From Chrysaora quinquecirrha (taxonomy: Eukaryota; Cnidaria; Scyphozoa; Semaeostomeae; Pelagiidae): a DNA stretch of 64,000 nucleotides. Of this stretch, positions 32,001 through 43,700 are shown piece after piece. The DNA lies in the NCBI GenBank assembly GCA_014526335.1, contig JACTAT010000052.1, positions 3,404,000 through 3,467,999 on the forward strand. Direction: 5' to 3'. Position 1 is the stretch's first letter, and every line of letters starts with the position of its first letter. Under the pieces are notes generated by a model. The model was not told where the DNA came from. It did not search any database and was given only the letters and a program-made list of their open reading frames with translations. Made by a program: the position numbers and the translations under genes.

Positions 32001-34971
32001 CTACTCACAAATGGAGAACCATAAAACATGCATTTAAACATTTTAATGATATCAACGGCTCTAGAAGGCTCATACAACTCATCACTGGAATAAAAGCCAA
32101 CAATCTTTGAGCCACAAGAAACTTCAATAGTGCGATAAAAAGTGGAAAAATGAGGATGAGAAAATTTTCCGGTCATATTTTCTCGTAGCGAGGTACAAAC
32201 TTCTGGGAGAGGGTGCGCAGACAATTACAATTTCCTTGTACTCTTTTCCGAGAATTCACATGAGAAACAGACCAAAAACCGAAACAATTGAATTTGGCAG
32301 GTTAAAACCCAGTAGTGGACCGAAATGCACCAATCAGAAATTTTAAGTTGCATTGGTATTGTGTTCTGGAAATTTAAGCTCAGCAAAGTAAGATAACCAA
32401 ACCATATAATCTTAGTTGAAAAGCCAAAGATTTCTACCTATCTTCATAAAACCAGCTTTATGGTTTCCATACACATTGATTCCAAGTACCCTACCTTCCT
32501 CTGCTAATTATTTGAAACTTATCTTCCCTGTTATTCTCTGCTCACTGTAGATTGTCCAAAAACTGTCACCCTTTGCTTTGGAAGAAAGTAAGGAAATAAA
32601 AATTGATTATAATCTAGATATGCTACCTCCTTTTTGATTGCAATTCCTATGGACACAGCCACAAATGGAAACCTGCAAGTGAAATAATAAAAGTAATTAT
32701 AATGTCACCAAAACGATGTTATATTAGAAGAACTCTAAACCATTGTGAGAGTAATGTAGATGGACATTTGAATACTCAAGGGCAAATCTCAGTCAAGGGC
32801 ATGCAAAACAGTTAAATAACAAGAAAAGTTACGAATTGTAAAAGCCTACAAGTATAAAAAAACAGAACAACTTGTAATGGAAAAAATGTCACCTGTGGAC
32901 AAAATTTGTAGTTCCATCAACTGGATCCACAATCCAAGTTGGTGCATCTGTTAATTCACAATTTCCTCCATCTGCAACTGACTCTTCCCCAATAAAACTT
33001 GAAATATAAGAAAAACAGACAAATAAGCATGGTCAATACAATTTTCAATCCATTAGCAAAAAAACCAAAAATACTGAAGTACTTTGCCAAACTAACTGTG
33101 CAGAACAAACTATCAAAGATCATCCACGAAAGACAACTATCTCTTGTGGGCCATATTGTCTGGAAAGGTGGTATAGAGAAACTGATCAAAGAATGGCAAC
33201 ATCCCACAATGTTGGGGGGGCTGGCTTTGAGATGAGGTGTACAGTGGTTTAGCTGCTGTATATTGGAATCCGGATGGTTTCAGATTCATGGTGACCAACA
33301 TCAGCCACCGAAATGGCAAAATGAAAACAAAGAATGAGAAAATGTTCATAGGCTGAGTGTGGCTTTGGTACACACTTTATTCTATTTAGCACATTCTGAA
33401 AACACAGGAACCCCTTTAGAAGCAGGGGTATTACAAATGTTCATAAAAAAATTACAGTGCTGCCAAAAACTGAACAGGGAATATTTATTTGAAAGAACTA
33501 TAATTTACCAATGATCAGGAAATCTTTCTCTGATTGCTTCTTTTATATATTTTTCAACTTTCTGATCTGTTTCAGTTACAAGGTCTGTTGAACAGTCCTT
33601 TGTCATAACACCTTTGGGTGAATTAAATGCATCTTTTATCATCTAGAGTAAATAGAGAACGGAATTCTAATTAGAGGAATATATAACGTACTGATGGAAT
33701 GGACGGGGATGTATGGCCGATATTCTTTGATCCACCCATCATAATGTAGACAGACCCTTGAAGGTGTTGTTGCATTGTGGTCATCCAGCTAGCCTCATGT
33801 GTCAGCCAAATGAGCTAAATGAGGTCAGCCACAGGGCAAGGTCTTCTTAGTTCATCTAATTCAAGATCCTAGCAACCTGTGCTAAAAAACCATTTCACCT
33901 TTATGAATATGATAATGTGATAGTAATCAGATTTTCTTGGCCTTTTACTTTAAATTGTACAACAAAATCTTCAATGCAATATTTACATTATTCTGACTAA
34001 AGCAATTGAACTTCTTGAGTTTTCTTCCATTTACCATAATATTATATGGGGTTTTTGTCACAACAATACTCGTGTTTACAAAATTTCAGGGCCAAAAACC
34101 AGTGTCATATGGGATTCTTATACCTGTACCACAGAATAGGGATTTGGATCTACCTAACTCCCCTTTCTGTACCTGTACCAAAATCCTATTAAGAACCCTT
34201 GAGATCATGTTTAGTTGATATGCTTTCTAGTCTAGACAAGTCAGCCCACTGCAAAGTCGGTCCAATACCAAGTTACCCCCCTATCGGCTCCATGGACAAG
34301 TTGGCCCACCGCAATATCAGCCACCAATGTTATTTACTAGTTATTTTGATACATTTTGGGATATTTGGAGCTGGTGCCCCCAAACCCCTGCTATAATAGT
34401 GCACGTGTGTCAAATCTATTACATTTAAGTGCAGTGGGCCGACTTGTTAAATGCTAACAGGCCAACTTGTCTACACATGGTGGGCTGACTTGTCTAACAC
34501 ATGGTGGGCCGACGTTGTAGTGGGTCGACTTGTCCTGATACCTTTGACATATATAGGTGTCAAAAGGAGGGTCAAACATCAGAGATCAAATGTCAAGTTT
34601 TTGGGGGCTTGCATACTTTGGTACCTCCCAGCCCACCCTTCCCAACTCCTGTTCCGCACACCAAACACCTGCGCAACTAGATTATGTATATCAATGACAA
34701 GTGTAAAATAGTTTAGATCTTTTTTCCTTGGTTTGGTATGGTAAGTGCTAGATATCAACAGGCAAGCTGACATTGACATATAATGGATATCAATTCAATT
34801 CAATTGAATTAGTGGGGTAGAATGTCGGGTACAGTGCGGGTAAAGAACCGTTTTCCTTACATTTCCTGCCTGTTGAGCCAGGGAAACTGCTGTCCAGAGA
34901 AACTCTAGCCTCGAGTCTTTGGATTCTGTAAGGTCTTTTATGAGATTCATATCCATTCCAAATGCCGTCAT
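29088..34971 (-). CDS. IMPA1: Inositol monophosphatase (IMPase), one exon not found
   Basis: Mg2+-dependent, lithium-sensitive enzyme family that hydrolyses inositol monophosphates to inositol in the cytosol. Exons in transcription order: 34971-34861, 33642-33509, 32997-32893, 32672-32627, [missing], 30994-30877, 29855-29704 and 29194-29088 (stop at 29088-29090). Key motifs are [23 protein letters not shown] (metal-binding Glu), [16 protein letters not shown] (the family signature), [33 protein letters not shown] (second metal-site signature) and FDLMARN near the C-terminus. The 32627 end is phase 0 and the 30994 start is phase 1, so an exon of length 3n+1 (the VVYNP..GKGAF region of the family) should lie between. 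It could not be recognised in a 1.6-kb intron filled with repeats. Divergent from the ML gene, convergent with EDEM2 (494 bp between stop codons). Confidence 0.88.
30039..30436. mobile_element. CCCGTCTRCACGGATAC MITE
   Basis: The terminal inverted repeats CCCGTCTGCACGGATAC and GTATCCGTGTAGACGGG bound a 0.4-kb interior of GAAAACG/CGTTTTC words and several extra internal CGTGTAGAC copies. In an IMPase intron. Confidence 0.8.
31085..31245 (-). mobile_element. SINE-like repeat fragment
   Basis: It shares GGGGGGCACA, CACCAAGCTG, ATCCTGTGCACTGTGATTAG and AGTCACCCCAGACATCTGGG with the repeat at 41040-41395. It lies in the IMPase intron where one exon is missing. Confidence 0.6.
31328..31720. mobile_element. 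MITE with perfect 21-bp terminal inverted repeats
   Basis: Both ends read CAGTTACACTATGCCGGCAT inward, and the match extends to 21 bp. Internal GTTACACTATG and CAGTGTAA copies suggest nested or tandem ends. In the same IMPase intron. Confidence 0.88.
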
Positions 34972-35860
34972 TTTGTATTTTAGTTATTTTAGCGTGATTT
35001 TATTCAACAACTCAACAATTTGATAAAAAATAACTAAGTGCCATTCAGACTGAGAATGAGAATGCGATTGAGAATGAGATTGCGAATGAGAATGCAATTC
35101 AGAATGCAATTCAAATACAGCAAAAGTAGATAAAGTTATAAAATTATAACAATAATATTGATATTTACCCGAAAAGCTCGCAAAATTAAAAATTTATTAT
35201 AATATATTTTAAGAAATTATTTTCGCATTTTTTTCTCTCCTTTTTCTATCTTTTTGAGAAGCTGAGGTAAGTTTGTTATGTCTCCACTATGGTACCCCTG
35301 TAATGTCATGTAGAATGCAATTCGAATGAATCATTGATTTCTCTTTCTAGGTTTCACCAATTTCAAAATTTATTTCAGCGTAAAAAAGTTTAGCGAATTT
35401 CCTATCGATTGATATCTTGTTGTAGCAGTTTCGTTAACTTTTAATAACAGATCTCACTCGAGTTATCTCAGAATGCAATTCAAAAAATTTAGGCCCATGC
35501 GTGGAAAAGGCTGTTTTGCGTCTTCATTCTCTCTTGAAAGGGACGCGTAAGAACAATGATTCTAATTTTTTCTGACAAATGAAAGCTTTTTCTTACCGGA
35601 TAAAAGAGTTCAATCTGAATAATGCAGAGATTGCTCAACAGTAAATTTTGTTTTTAACCAAGTTTCCAACTGTGGTATCCCTGTACTTAGGCCATCTACG
35701 GTTTTCAAAGTTTCATCAATTTCTCCCTCTACAATTAACCAATTCCTAATATTTGATTTGTCACTCCAACAGAGCATAGCGATCCCACACTGAGCGATTT
35801 TAGAAAACAACAACAACAACATCGAGCGAAGTAGTGGGACTTATGGAGTGAGTCTAGATT

Positions 35861-37670
35861 CACGCTAGCGAATCTATACGCACTACTGTGGTGGATACGC
35901 ACTACTGTGGTGGGTTATTATGCGTACTGTGGTGGGGTTTTTTGCGTACTGTGGTGGATAAGCTCTACTGTGGTGGGTTATTATGCGTACTGTGGTGGGT
36001 TATTATGCGTACTGTGGTGGGTTATTATGCTTGTTGTGGTGGGGTTTTTTGCGTACTGTGGTGGATAAGCTCTACTGTGGTGGGTTATTATGCGTACTGT
36101 GGTGGGTTATTATGCTTAATGTGGTGGGGTTTTTTGCGTACTGTGGTGGATAAGCTCTACTGTGGTGGGTTATTATGCGTACTGTGGTGGGTTATTATGC
36201 TTGTTGTGGTGGGGTTTTTTGCGTACTGTGGTGGATAAGCTCTACTGTGGTGGGTTATTATGCGTACTGTGGTGGGTTATTATGCTTAATGTGGTGGGGT
36301 TTTTTGCGTACTGTGGTGGATAAGCTCTACTGTGGTGGGTTATTATGCTTAATGTGGTGGGGTTTTTTGCGTACTGTGGTGGATAAGCACTACTGTGGTG
36401 GGTTATTATGCTTGATGCGGTGACATTCTTTTGCTGTCTGTGGTCTGTGGTTGATACTCATTATTTGGGTGGTTTTTTTTGCTTCATATTGTATGGATAC
36501 GGCTTTGAAATAACAGGTCATTTTTGATCGTCACTGATCTTTTGATCAACTACAAACAGATATTTTGACTATTTAAATTCGAAATTTGAAAATTTGACCA
36601 ACTGTAGGAAATTGATGACAATCCTAGCTAAAATAATATCCCAAAAACACACAGAAAGTCTTATTGCTTAGCCCGGGTTTTTAGTCTAAAAATATTCTTC
36701 TTCTCTTAATACTTCACGCATTTGGAATAATGCAGGCAGGCCCAAACCACTTCGAAAGAATTTTTTCTGAGGTTTATCTGAGATTTTTTACAATCTTTGA
36801 GAGTTCATAATATGCTATGTTTTTTTTTTTAAACCAGGCTCAGAAAATATAAGACTTTCTGTGTGTCTTGGGGTTATTTTCGACTTTCGAATTTAAATAG
36901 TCAAAATATCTGTTTGTAGTTGATCAAAAGATCAGTGACGATCAAGAATGACCTGTTTTTTCAAAGCCGTATCAATATGAAGCAAAAAAACCACCCAAAT
37001 AGTGAGTATCAACCACAGACCACAGACAGCAAAAGAATGTCACCGCATCGAGCATAATAACCTACCACAGTAGTGCTTATCCACCACAGTACGCAAAAAA
37101 CCCCACCACATTAAGCATAATAACCCACCACAGTAGAGCTTATCCACCACAGTACGCAAAAAACCCCACCACATTAAGCATAATAACCCACCACAGTACG
37201 CATAATAACCCACCACAGTAAAGCTTATCCACCACAGTACGCAAAAAACCCCACCACATTAAGCATAATAACCCACCACAGTACGCATAATAACCCACCA
37301 CAGTAGAGCTTATCCACCACAGTACGCAAAAAACCCCACCACAACAAGCATAATAACCCACCACACCACAGTACGCATAATAACCCACCACAGTAGAGCT
37401 TATCCACCACAGTACGCAAAAAACCCCACCACATTAAGCATAATAACCCACCACAGTACGCATAATAACCCACCACAGTAGAGCTTATCCACCACAGTAC
37501 GCAAAAAACCCCACCACAACAAGCATAATAACCCACCACAGTACGCATAATAACCCACCACAGTAGAGCTTATCCACCACAGTACGCAAAAAACCCCACC
37601 ACAGTACGCATAATAACCCACCACAGTAGTGCGTATCCACCACAGTAGTGCGTATAGATTCGCTAGCGTG
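35861..37670. repeat. 1.8-kb palindrome of higher-order satellite repeats
   Basis: The arms (about 35861-36672 and 36837-37670) are inverted copies around a loop of about 165 bp. The outer ends are CACGCTAGCGAATCTATACG and its complement. The outer two thirds of each arm are tandem ~22-bp units built on TACTGTGGTGGGTTATTATG and variants (GGATAAGC.., GGGGTTTTTTGC), arranged as an ~85-bp higher-order unit repeated about six to seven times. The inner third is unique inverted sequence (GATCAACTACAAACAGATAT). Long YCGGLLCVLWW-type frames on either strand are translations of the satellite. It occupies the shared upstream region of the divergent IMPase and ML genes. Confidence 0.9.
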
Positions 37671-38205
37671 AGATTGATGAGCTGCGAGATTTGCAATGAA
37701 TGAACAACACAACAACAGGCTTGACAACAACACAACACAACAAAATTAGTTGAAAGGTGGGAGAAACAGGAAATACTTTGCACGTGCTCAATTTGACCTT
37801 CAGACAACACAAACAGCTTGTAAACAATTGTAAACAATTTGAATACAATGGTCATACAATTTAATTGACATGAATCCTGAAAACAATAAAAGGGCAATGC
37901 ATTTTCGGAATCCCCGAGAAGTCAGATGACACCGAGAACAGGTCGTGACAGAAAAAAATTTATTTGAAGAGGAAAATTTACATTAAATTTTACTTCCACT
38001 CAAGGAATGCTCAAGAATTAATCAATTTTTTTGAACCGTCATTAGATTAATATTCTGGAAGAAATTTCAGGAATTATTATTTCATATCAGCAATGGAATC
38101 GCGAATGGAATAATTCGAAATACTGGGTATTTTTGCAGCAGAAGACGAGCTCAAGTTTTTCAAGCATTCAAAAAAGATATCAAATCAAATTCATAAATTG
38201 GAAAG

Positions 38206-40345
38206 ATGTTTTCAGCAATAAAATCTACGTCTAGTCAAATCAAACTAAATAGAAAGAGAGTATTTTATTTATTTGGATTTTTTATATTGACAATTTTATT
38301 TTTTACAATACGTGCAAAATATTTTGAACGATCTGACTTCCTAAAGCCAGTTTCCAGAACTGCAACGAAGCATTTTCGTGGGGGAAAGGGTTCAGTATCT
38401 CGTGCTAACCTACAAAGTGGAAATGACAAGGATGGCAAATCTGATGAAAAGATTTCTGCTTGGGATATCTGGATGGAGGAAAACCCTCAATTGATGTCTA
38501 TAGGGGACATTTGGAATAAATGTGGTAGGTATAATGAATTTAAAGGTATATTATTGGTATTAAATGTATGTATAGGTATTTTATTATTATTATTATTTAT
38601 TACCTACTATTTATTTTGCAGATAATAAAACAAGAACAAAAATTGGCAAAATTGTTTTGGAGCAAAACAATGATAAAAGTCGTGGAGTAAAAATGATCAT
38701 GCTTCTGAACATGACATTTGGTTAGTACAGTTGTGATGTGTTAATGAGGGTGTATCCTATGCCCCTATGATATGGGTTGGACCCTTATAGGGGTTTGCTA
38801 TGATATTTGTTCCCTAAAAATAGCATTATCCCTTTGAAACTTTCTACCTTTTAGCATTCTCAAAGATGTCTGTGCTTCCTTGGTACCATTTCACCTAAAT
38901 TAAGAAAGCTTTTTGTCACAACATCACAACATCTTGACTTAAATTTAAGTTTAAGTCTTTGTTTCACTAAGGGGTTTAGGAATCTGTCCACATCAAAGCC
39001 AAAAGGTTGGTTCTGTGAATGTAGACAGAAAGAGTTTGTTTTCTCACTTGAACTCTTCAATTAATTCTATTTATCTTCCCCCTGTATCCTGCAAGCTCAT
39101 TGGTGTTTAAAACATAATGCCAATTTAATTTAGCTTCACTTTCTGATTGGTGCATTTAGATCCCAATGTGGGTAAAAGTTCTGCCTTTTTCAAGTGTTTG
39201 GGTCTGTTCCTGACTTTTATACTCTGAGGAGTGTCAGAAAAAAGCTTTTAAGTGTGTCCAAAATGTTTCAGCAGTTATTTGCAATTTTAAAATTTTGTAC
39301 AGCTAAAAGACCAAGTTATCTTTCTCAAATTTGCAGATCACAAGGTCACAGGAGGAACAGTGGATTTTGTAGTACATTATAAAGGAATGCTACTGCATGA
39401 CAAAGAATATGATTTCTGTGAGGAATGTGCTGATTTAGAAGAGCCATTAGAATGTCCCTTTTTGAAAGGTAATGTATCATTCACTTGCAACTTCAATAAC
39501 TGTAAATTTAGAAGCTGCTAAACTCTTTTTATTATAAGAAATCTGTTTATAAGAAACTCAGTACTGAGATCAATATTGGTTAAGAAACTTTCAGTACTCG
39601 ACCCAACATGATAAGAAAGTCACAGGTCTCAATAGTCTTTAGAGTTGAATATAGCATCAAAAAACAAATTCTGTTACACCACAAGTGTCTATTTTTACAA
39701 AAAGAACAGCTCATGTAAACGTGAATTGTATTGTTTCTTCTATTTGTAGAATTTAAGTGTCAATTACCTGTTTTGGAACTTAAAAATTTTGATTCTAAGA
39801 AACTGCTAAGAAACTTTCAGTACCAAATTTGTCCCAAAACTAAGAAACTTTGAGTACTGAAAAAATCTTAGTTTCTTAAAAAAAAAGAGTGTAATGGGAT
39901 CAGAAAGAAGAAAGATTGAACTTCAAATCTTTCAGAAATCTTGATGCTGTTGTTATCCATATTTGGCCAGTGACCCCCTTTGGTGGTGAAGAGCTTGTTG
40001 ATTTTCCTTGTCCTATACCCTCTTCAAATCTTCCTCTGAGTGCAGTAGATGTAATGGTTGCTTCCATTGTACCAAAATAATTTCTCTTTTATTTAGGTCG
40101 CAAATTGAATCTGAACACTGTAGTCAAGTTACCAAGCTACATCCCTAAGGTTAGTTCTAACTAAATCACTAAATACTCTTTATATTTTTCTTGGTTGGGC
40201 TTAAATTAGTTGATTAAGATTTTCTCTATTAAATACAAATTAACTTTTGTTTTTGCAGGGACACTATGTTATTTTCTCAAGAGTAAAAGATCAGGCTGGC
40301 AAAGAAATTGGATGCATAAATGCAGAAATGTTAACGGGAAAATGA
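38206..40345 (+). CDS. Membrane-anchored ML (MD-2-related lipid-recognition) domain protein
   Basis: Five exons (38206-38524, 38622-38720, 39337-39468, 40097-40149, 40259-40345) join in consistent phase to 229 residues. Residues 1-18 are short, polar and basic (..KLNRKR) and precede one hydrophobic helix at about 19-35 (VFYLFGFFILTILFFTI), then a charged stalk to about residue 98. That pattern is a type II signal anchor. Residues 100-229 fit the ML fold: GDIWNKC (Cys106), TGGTVDFVVHYKG, the DFCEECADLEEPLECPFLKG block (Cys167, 170, 179), LPSYIPKGHYVIFSRVKD, and EIGCINAEMLTGK (Cys220). ML proteins such as NPC2, GM2A and MD-2 bind lipids in the lysosome or outside the cell, usually as soluble secreted proteins. 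A membrane anchor would be atypical. Intron 3 carries a MITE. The stop codon is 402 bp before the TRF start. Confidence 0.85.
39529..39893. mobile_element. TACACTC-type MITE, near-identical to 10287-10663
   Basis: It begins AAACTCTTTTTATTATAAG and ends ...AAAAAAGAGTGTA. The interior matches the 10-kb copy over nearly its whole length (CAGTACTGAGATCAATATTG, GTGTCTATTTTTACA). The similarity implies recent activity. In intron 3 of the ML gene. Confidence 0.85.
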
Positions 40346-40639
40346 TTAAGTATATACAAAAATAAGAAAGTACTTTTTCAAATATGTAAAACTGCTTGGG
40401 AGAAATTTTTATAACCAGAAAGAATTATGGTATTAATATATAAAACTCAACCTTTAGGCTTTTAATACTTTTACTAAGTGAAATTTCCTTATCACATTTA
40501 TTTCTATGCACATAATGCTGTTTTCAAACCCTCGAAAATTTCGTCAACTACTTAGTCAAAAAACGAAAGGTTAAATGTTTTGGATTGTTCTTCCTTCTTG
40601 GAAACTTTTGCTGCTTTCCTCGTTTCCGTACTTTGAGCC

Positions 40640-40746
40640 TCGATTTCATGTTGTTCCCCGCCATTTATTTTGTTCCCGCCATTTTCCCTCCACGTGAACA
40701 GAAAGCAATCAAAGGAAGTCGGAGAAGGAGAAGAGTAAGATAAGAG
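40640..40746 (+). promoter_or_regulatory. Probable promoter of the TRF gene
   Basis: It contains two GCCATTT boxes (CCCGCCATTT, CCCGCCATTTTCCC) and a CACGTG E-box at 40691-40696, within 60-110 bp of the TRF ATG. No TATA box. The arrangement is typical of housekeeping promoters. The interpretation is inferred from motifs only. Confidence 0.4.
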
Positions 40747-43700
40747 ATGGCGTCGGCCTCGGCAATCAGCAATGAAGAAAAAGCTCAGGTCACTGCAAAG
40801 TTATGGATTTTAGAATATTCTTGTAGAAGGATCTGCAGGTCATTTGTAAACTATAAAGTAGATGGAAGTGAAGACCAAGAAATAAATTCATTCTACACAA
40901 TTATGTCAGGTTTGTTTTTTATTTGGTTGCCTTCTTTACATTCCTTTATCCTTAATTCTCTTGTCTTAATTTATGGCCTCTTGAATATGATTTCTAAACT
41001 CTTCTACTACTCGAGATTTCCGAGAAAGAAACATTAGAAAACTAAAAACAGTGTGGGGGGCACAAGTTGCAGGTCCACACCAAGCTGCCAGAACCCCTAT
41101 CCTGTGCACTGTGATTAGAAGTCACCCCAGACATCTGGGTACCTATTCATTTAACAACTCTGGAAGAATGTACAGCTGGGTTGGCTGAAGCCATGTATGG
41201 TTCATGATTCCAGCGGCAAAAGAGGGGGCAGCCGGAGCAAGGGCCTTCTCCAGTGCTTTGCCCTGGGGACCCGGGCAGGGCAGCATCTCGTCTGCCCTGC
41301 ATGATTCAAGCCTCATTTAGCGAGATTCAATGCTTGTTAAGACAATGCATTGAACCCAGCACCTTAACGACTAGACTACACCATCAGCTATTTATTGGAA
41401 CCACTCTATCTTTTCAGAAATGACATCTCTATTGCCATCAGATGAAAATTTGGACAACGTGCATAAAACGTTAATCCTAATGTCAGAGATGTGCTTGCGA
41501 TTATTGAAGAAAGACTTTGAATTTTCAGATGATGACAATTTTCATTCTATCAATGATTTCGTAACATATCTTAGTCATCAATTTAATATCAAGCCAGAGA
41601 AGAAAATACAACTGCAAGAGTTCTTCAATGCACAGGTTTGTTTCAAGTTAACCACTGGTTACCACAAGTTTGTTTCAAGTTAACCACTGGTTACCATAAG
41701 TTATAAATAGTAAACATTTTTAAAGAGTCAGTTTTTGAAGAGTCAGGTCACAAACTTGTTCTGAAAATTTAACAGCTTGAAAAGCTGGCATTTTAGAAGG
41801 CTGGAATCATTGACCAAAAAAACCAAACTCTGCAAATCTTTGCAAAAATTCATTCAAACTTCTTTGTAAAGCCAGCCCCATGTTGACCTATATACAACAG
41901 ACATAACACTAGCTAGCTGTAACTGTTTAATTTTGTTGACATGTTTCAACATCTAGTCAGAAGGATATTGTTGATTGTAGTCGCAAGAACACTCATGTCC
42001 ACTGCAACTAACAAGAATATATTTGAAACTAAACACAGAGCCCTTATGTCAATAGATCAGTTTTGATGAATTAAGCAAGGCTTTTGTCCATCATCGATAC
42101 AATAGAACTAATGCCAACTGTTTGTTACTGCTAACCTATATTGACATGTCAAAAACTAGCTAGGACTTATAGGATACAGTTGATTGTGGCCAACAAAAGT
42201 GCCCATGTTGACTGTTGCTGAAACTGCTACAATATTATTATTTTTAGAGAGTTCTACTTCTGCATAGTGCTGGCCTCTACAAAGAAGCAAAATGTATGTT
42301 TGCCAAGTTGAAAGGAGAAATGGTGAGAGTATCTTAAGTTTATTTTTCACTGTCTTCATTTGAAAACCACATCCTATAAGTTCTGACTAGGGTAGTTTTG
42401 ACACAGGCAATGATTCAAATTCAATTATTTTATTCAAAAAATGAATAAAATTTTGTTTGCTTTGTTTGTTTTGTTTGTTTTTTTTGTTTTGTTTGTTTTC
42501 GTTTGTTTTGTTTTGTTTGTTTTGTTTGTCTTGCTTGTTTTTAGTGTTTTTATTGTTTGTATTTTTGTTGTTTTGTTTGTTTTGTTTGTTTTGTTTGTTT
42601 GTACTGTTTGTATTGTTTGTATTTTTGTTTGTTTGTTTGTCTTGTTTGTTTGTAGTGTTTGTATTGTTTGTTTTTTGTATTGTTTGTTTTTTTGTCTTGT
42701 TTGTCTTGTTTGTTTTTAGTGTTTGTATTGTTAGTATTTTTGTTTTTATTGTTTGTATTTTTGTTTGTTTGTTTGTCTTGTTTATTTGTAGTGTTTGTAT
42801 TGTTTGTTTTTTGTATTGTTTGTTTTTTTGTCTTGTTTGTCTTGTTTGTTTTTAGTGTTTGTATTGTTAGTATTTTTGTTTGTCTTGTTTGTCTTGTTTG
42901 TTTTTAGTGTTTGTATTGTTAGTATTTTTGTTTGTTTTGTTTGTTTTGTTGTTTTTTTTTGTCTTTTTTGTTTTATTGGTTTTGTTTGTCTTATTCGTTT
43001 TGTTTGTCTTGCTTGTTTTGTTTAGTATTTAAAAGATTGAGGCCTTTTCAGATGATTAATATTGTTTAAGAATACTCTTGTTTTTTTCTAGTTCTTTGAC
43101 CGTGCTATAAAATACATCATACAAAGCTCTTGTGCTGCTAATATTTCACGGAATATGTCATATGAAAATTACCTAGACTCAATGCAGAAATTTGTGGGGT
43201 TTCTTCTTGATCAGATTAGTCCAGGTGTCCTTGAAAAGGTTGGTAAATTGTTTTTTTCATTTTGTTGATGATGATGCAGTTTTTCTGAGATTATATCTAA
43301 GGTTTCTAGTTCTGTATTTTAAGCCCCCAGGGGGGGGGCTTATTTGCAAAAGGTAATTTTAATGTTTGGGCTTATTTAAGAGGAGGGCTTATTTTAAAGT
43401 TCAGGGGTTCCAGTGTGTTGTTGAAAGAATGGCAGAGAAAAAAATCTGTGCTCTTTTATCAAAATCAGCTGTTTGCCATTACAGAAGCAGTTCTGTGAGT
43501 TCCGCATTTTGGTCTTTAGCCCTGTACCATGGGGACACAACACAGAACTCAAATTCCCAGAAAATAAGTTCCACGGGTTCCAAGGACTCCACGGATTCTG
43601 CTTTTTGGACCTGGCCGAATTGATAGTAAAACTTGTCAGGACTAACTTGTTCAGTGTTTTCATTAATTTAAAGATGCATTATGGATAGAAACAAATTCAT

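Noticed and set aside
32440..32520. Candidate for the missing IMPase exon (minus strand, [13 protein letters not shown])
   Set aside because: Slight resemblance to the family, but its phase is incompatible with the upstream exon and the expected VVYNP and KGxGAF words are absent.
35888..37897. Long Cys/Trp/Leu/Gly-rich open frames on both strands (YCGGLLCVLWW type)
   Set aside because: They are translations of the 22-bp satellite in the palindrome; they mirror each other on both strands and lack any non-repeat coding context.
42441..43025. Phe/Val/Leu/Cys-rich frames of 76-132 codons
   Set aside because: A (TTTTG)n tract stays open in all forward frames; it is intronic to the TRF gene.
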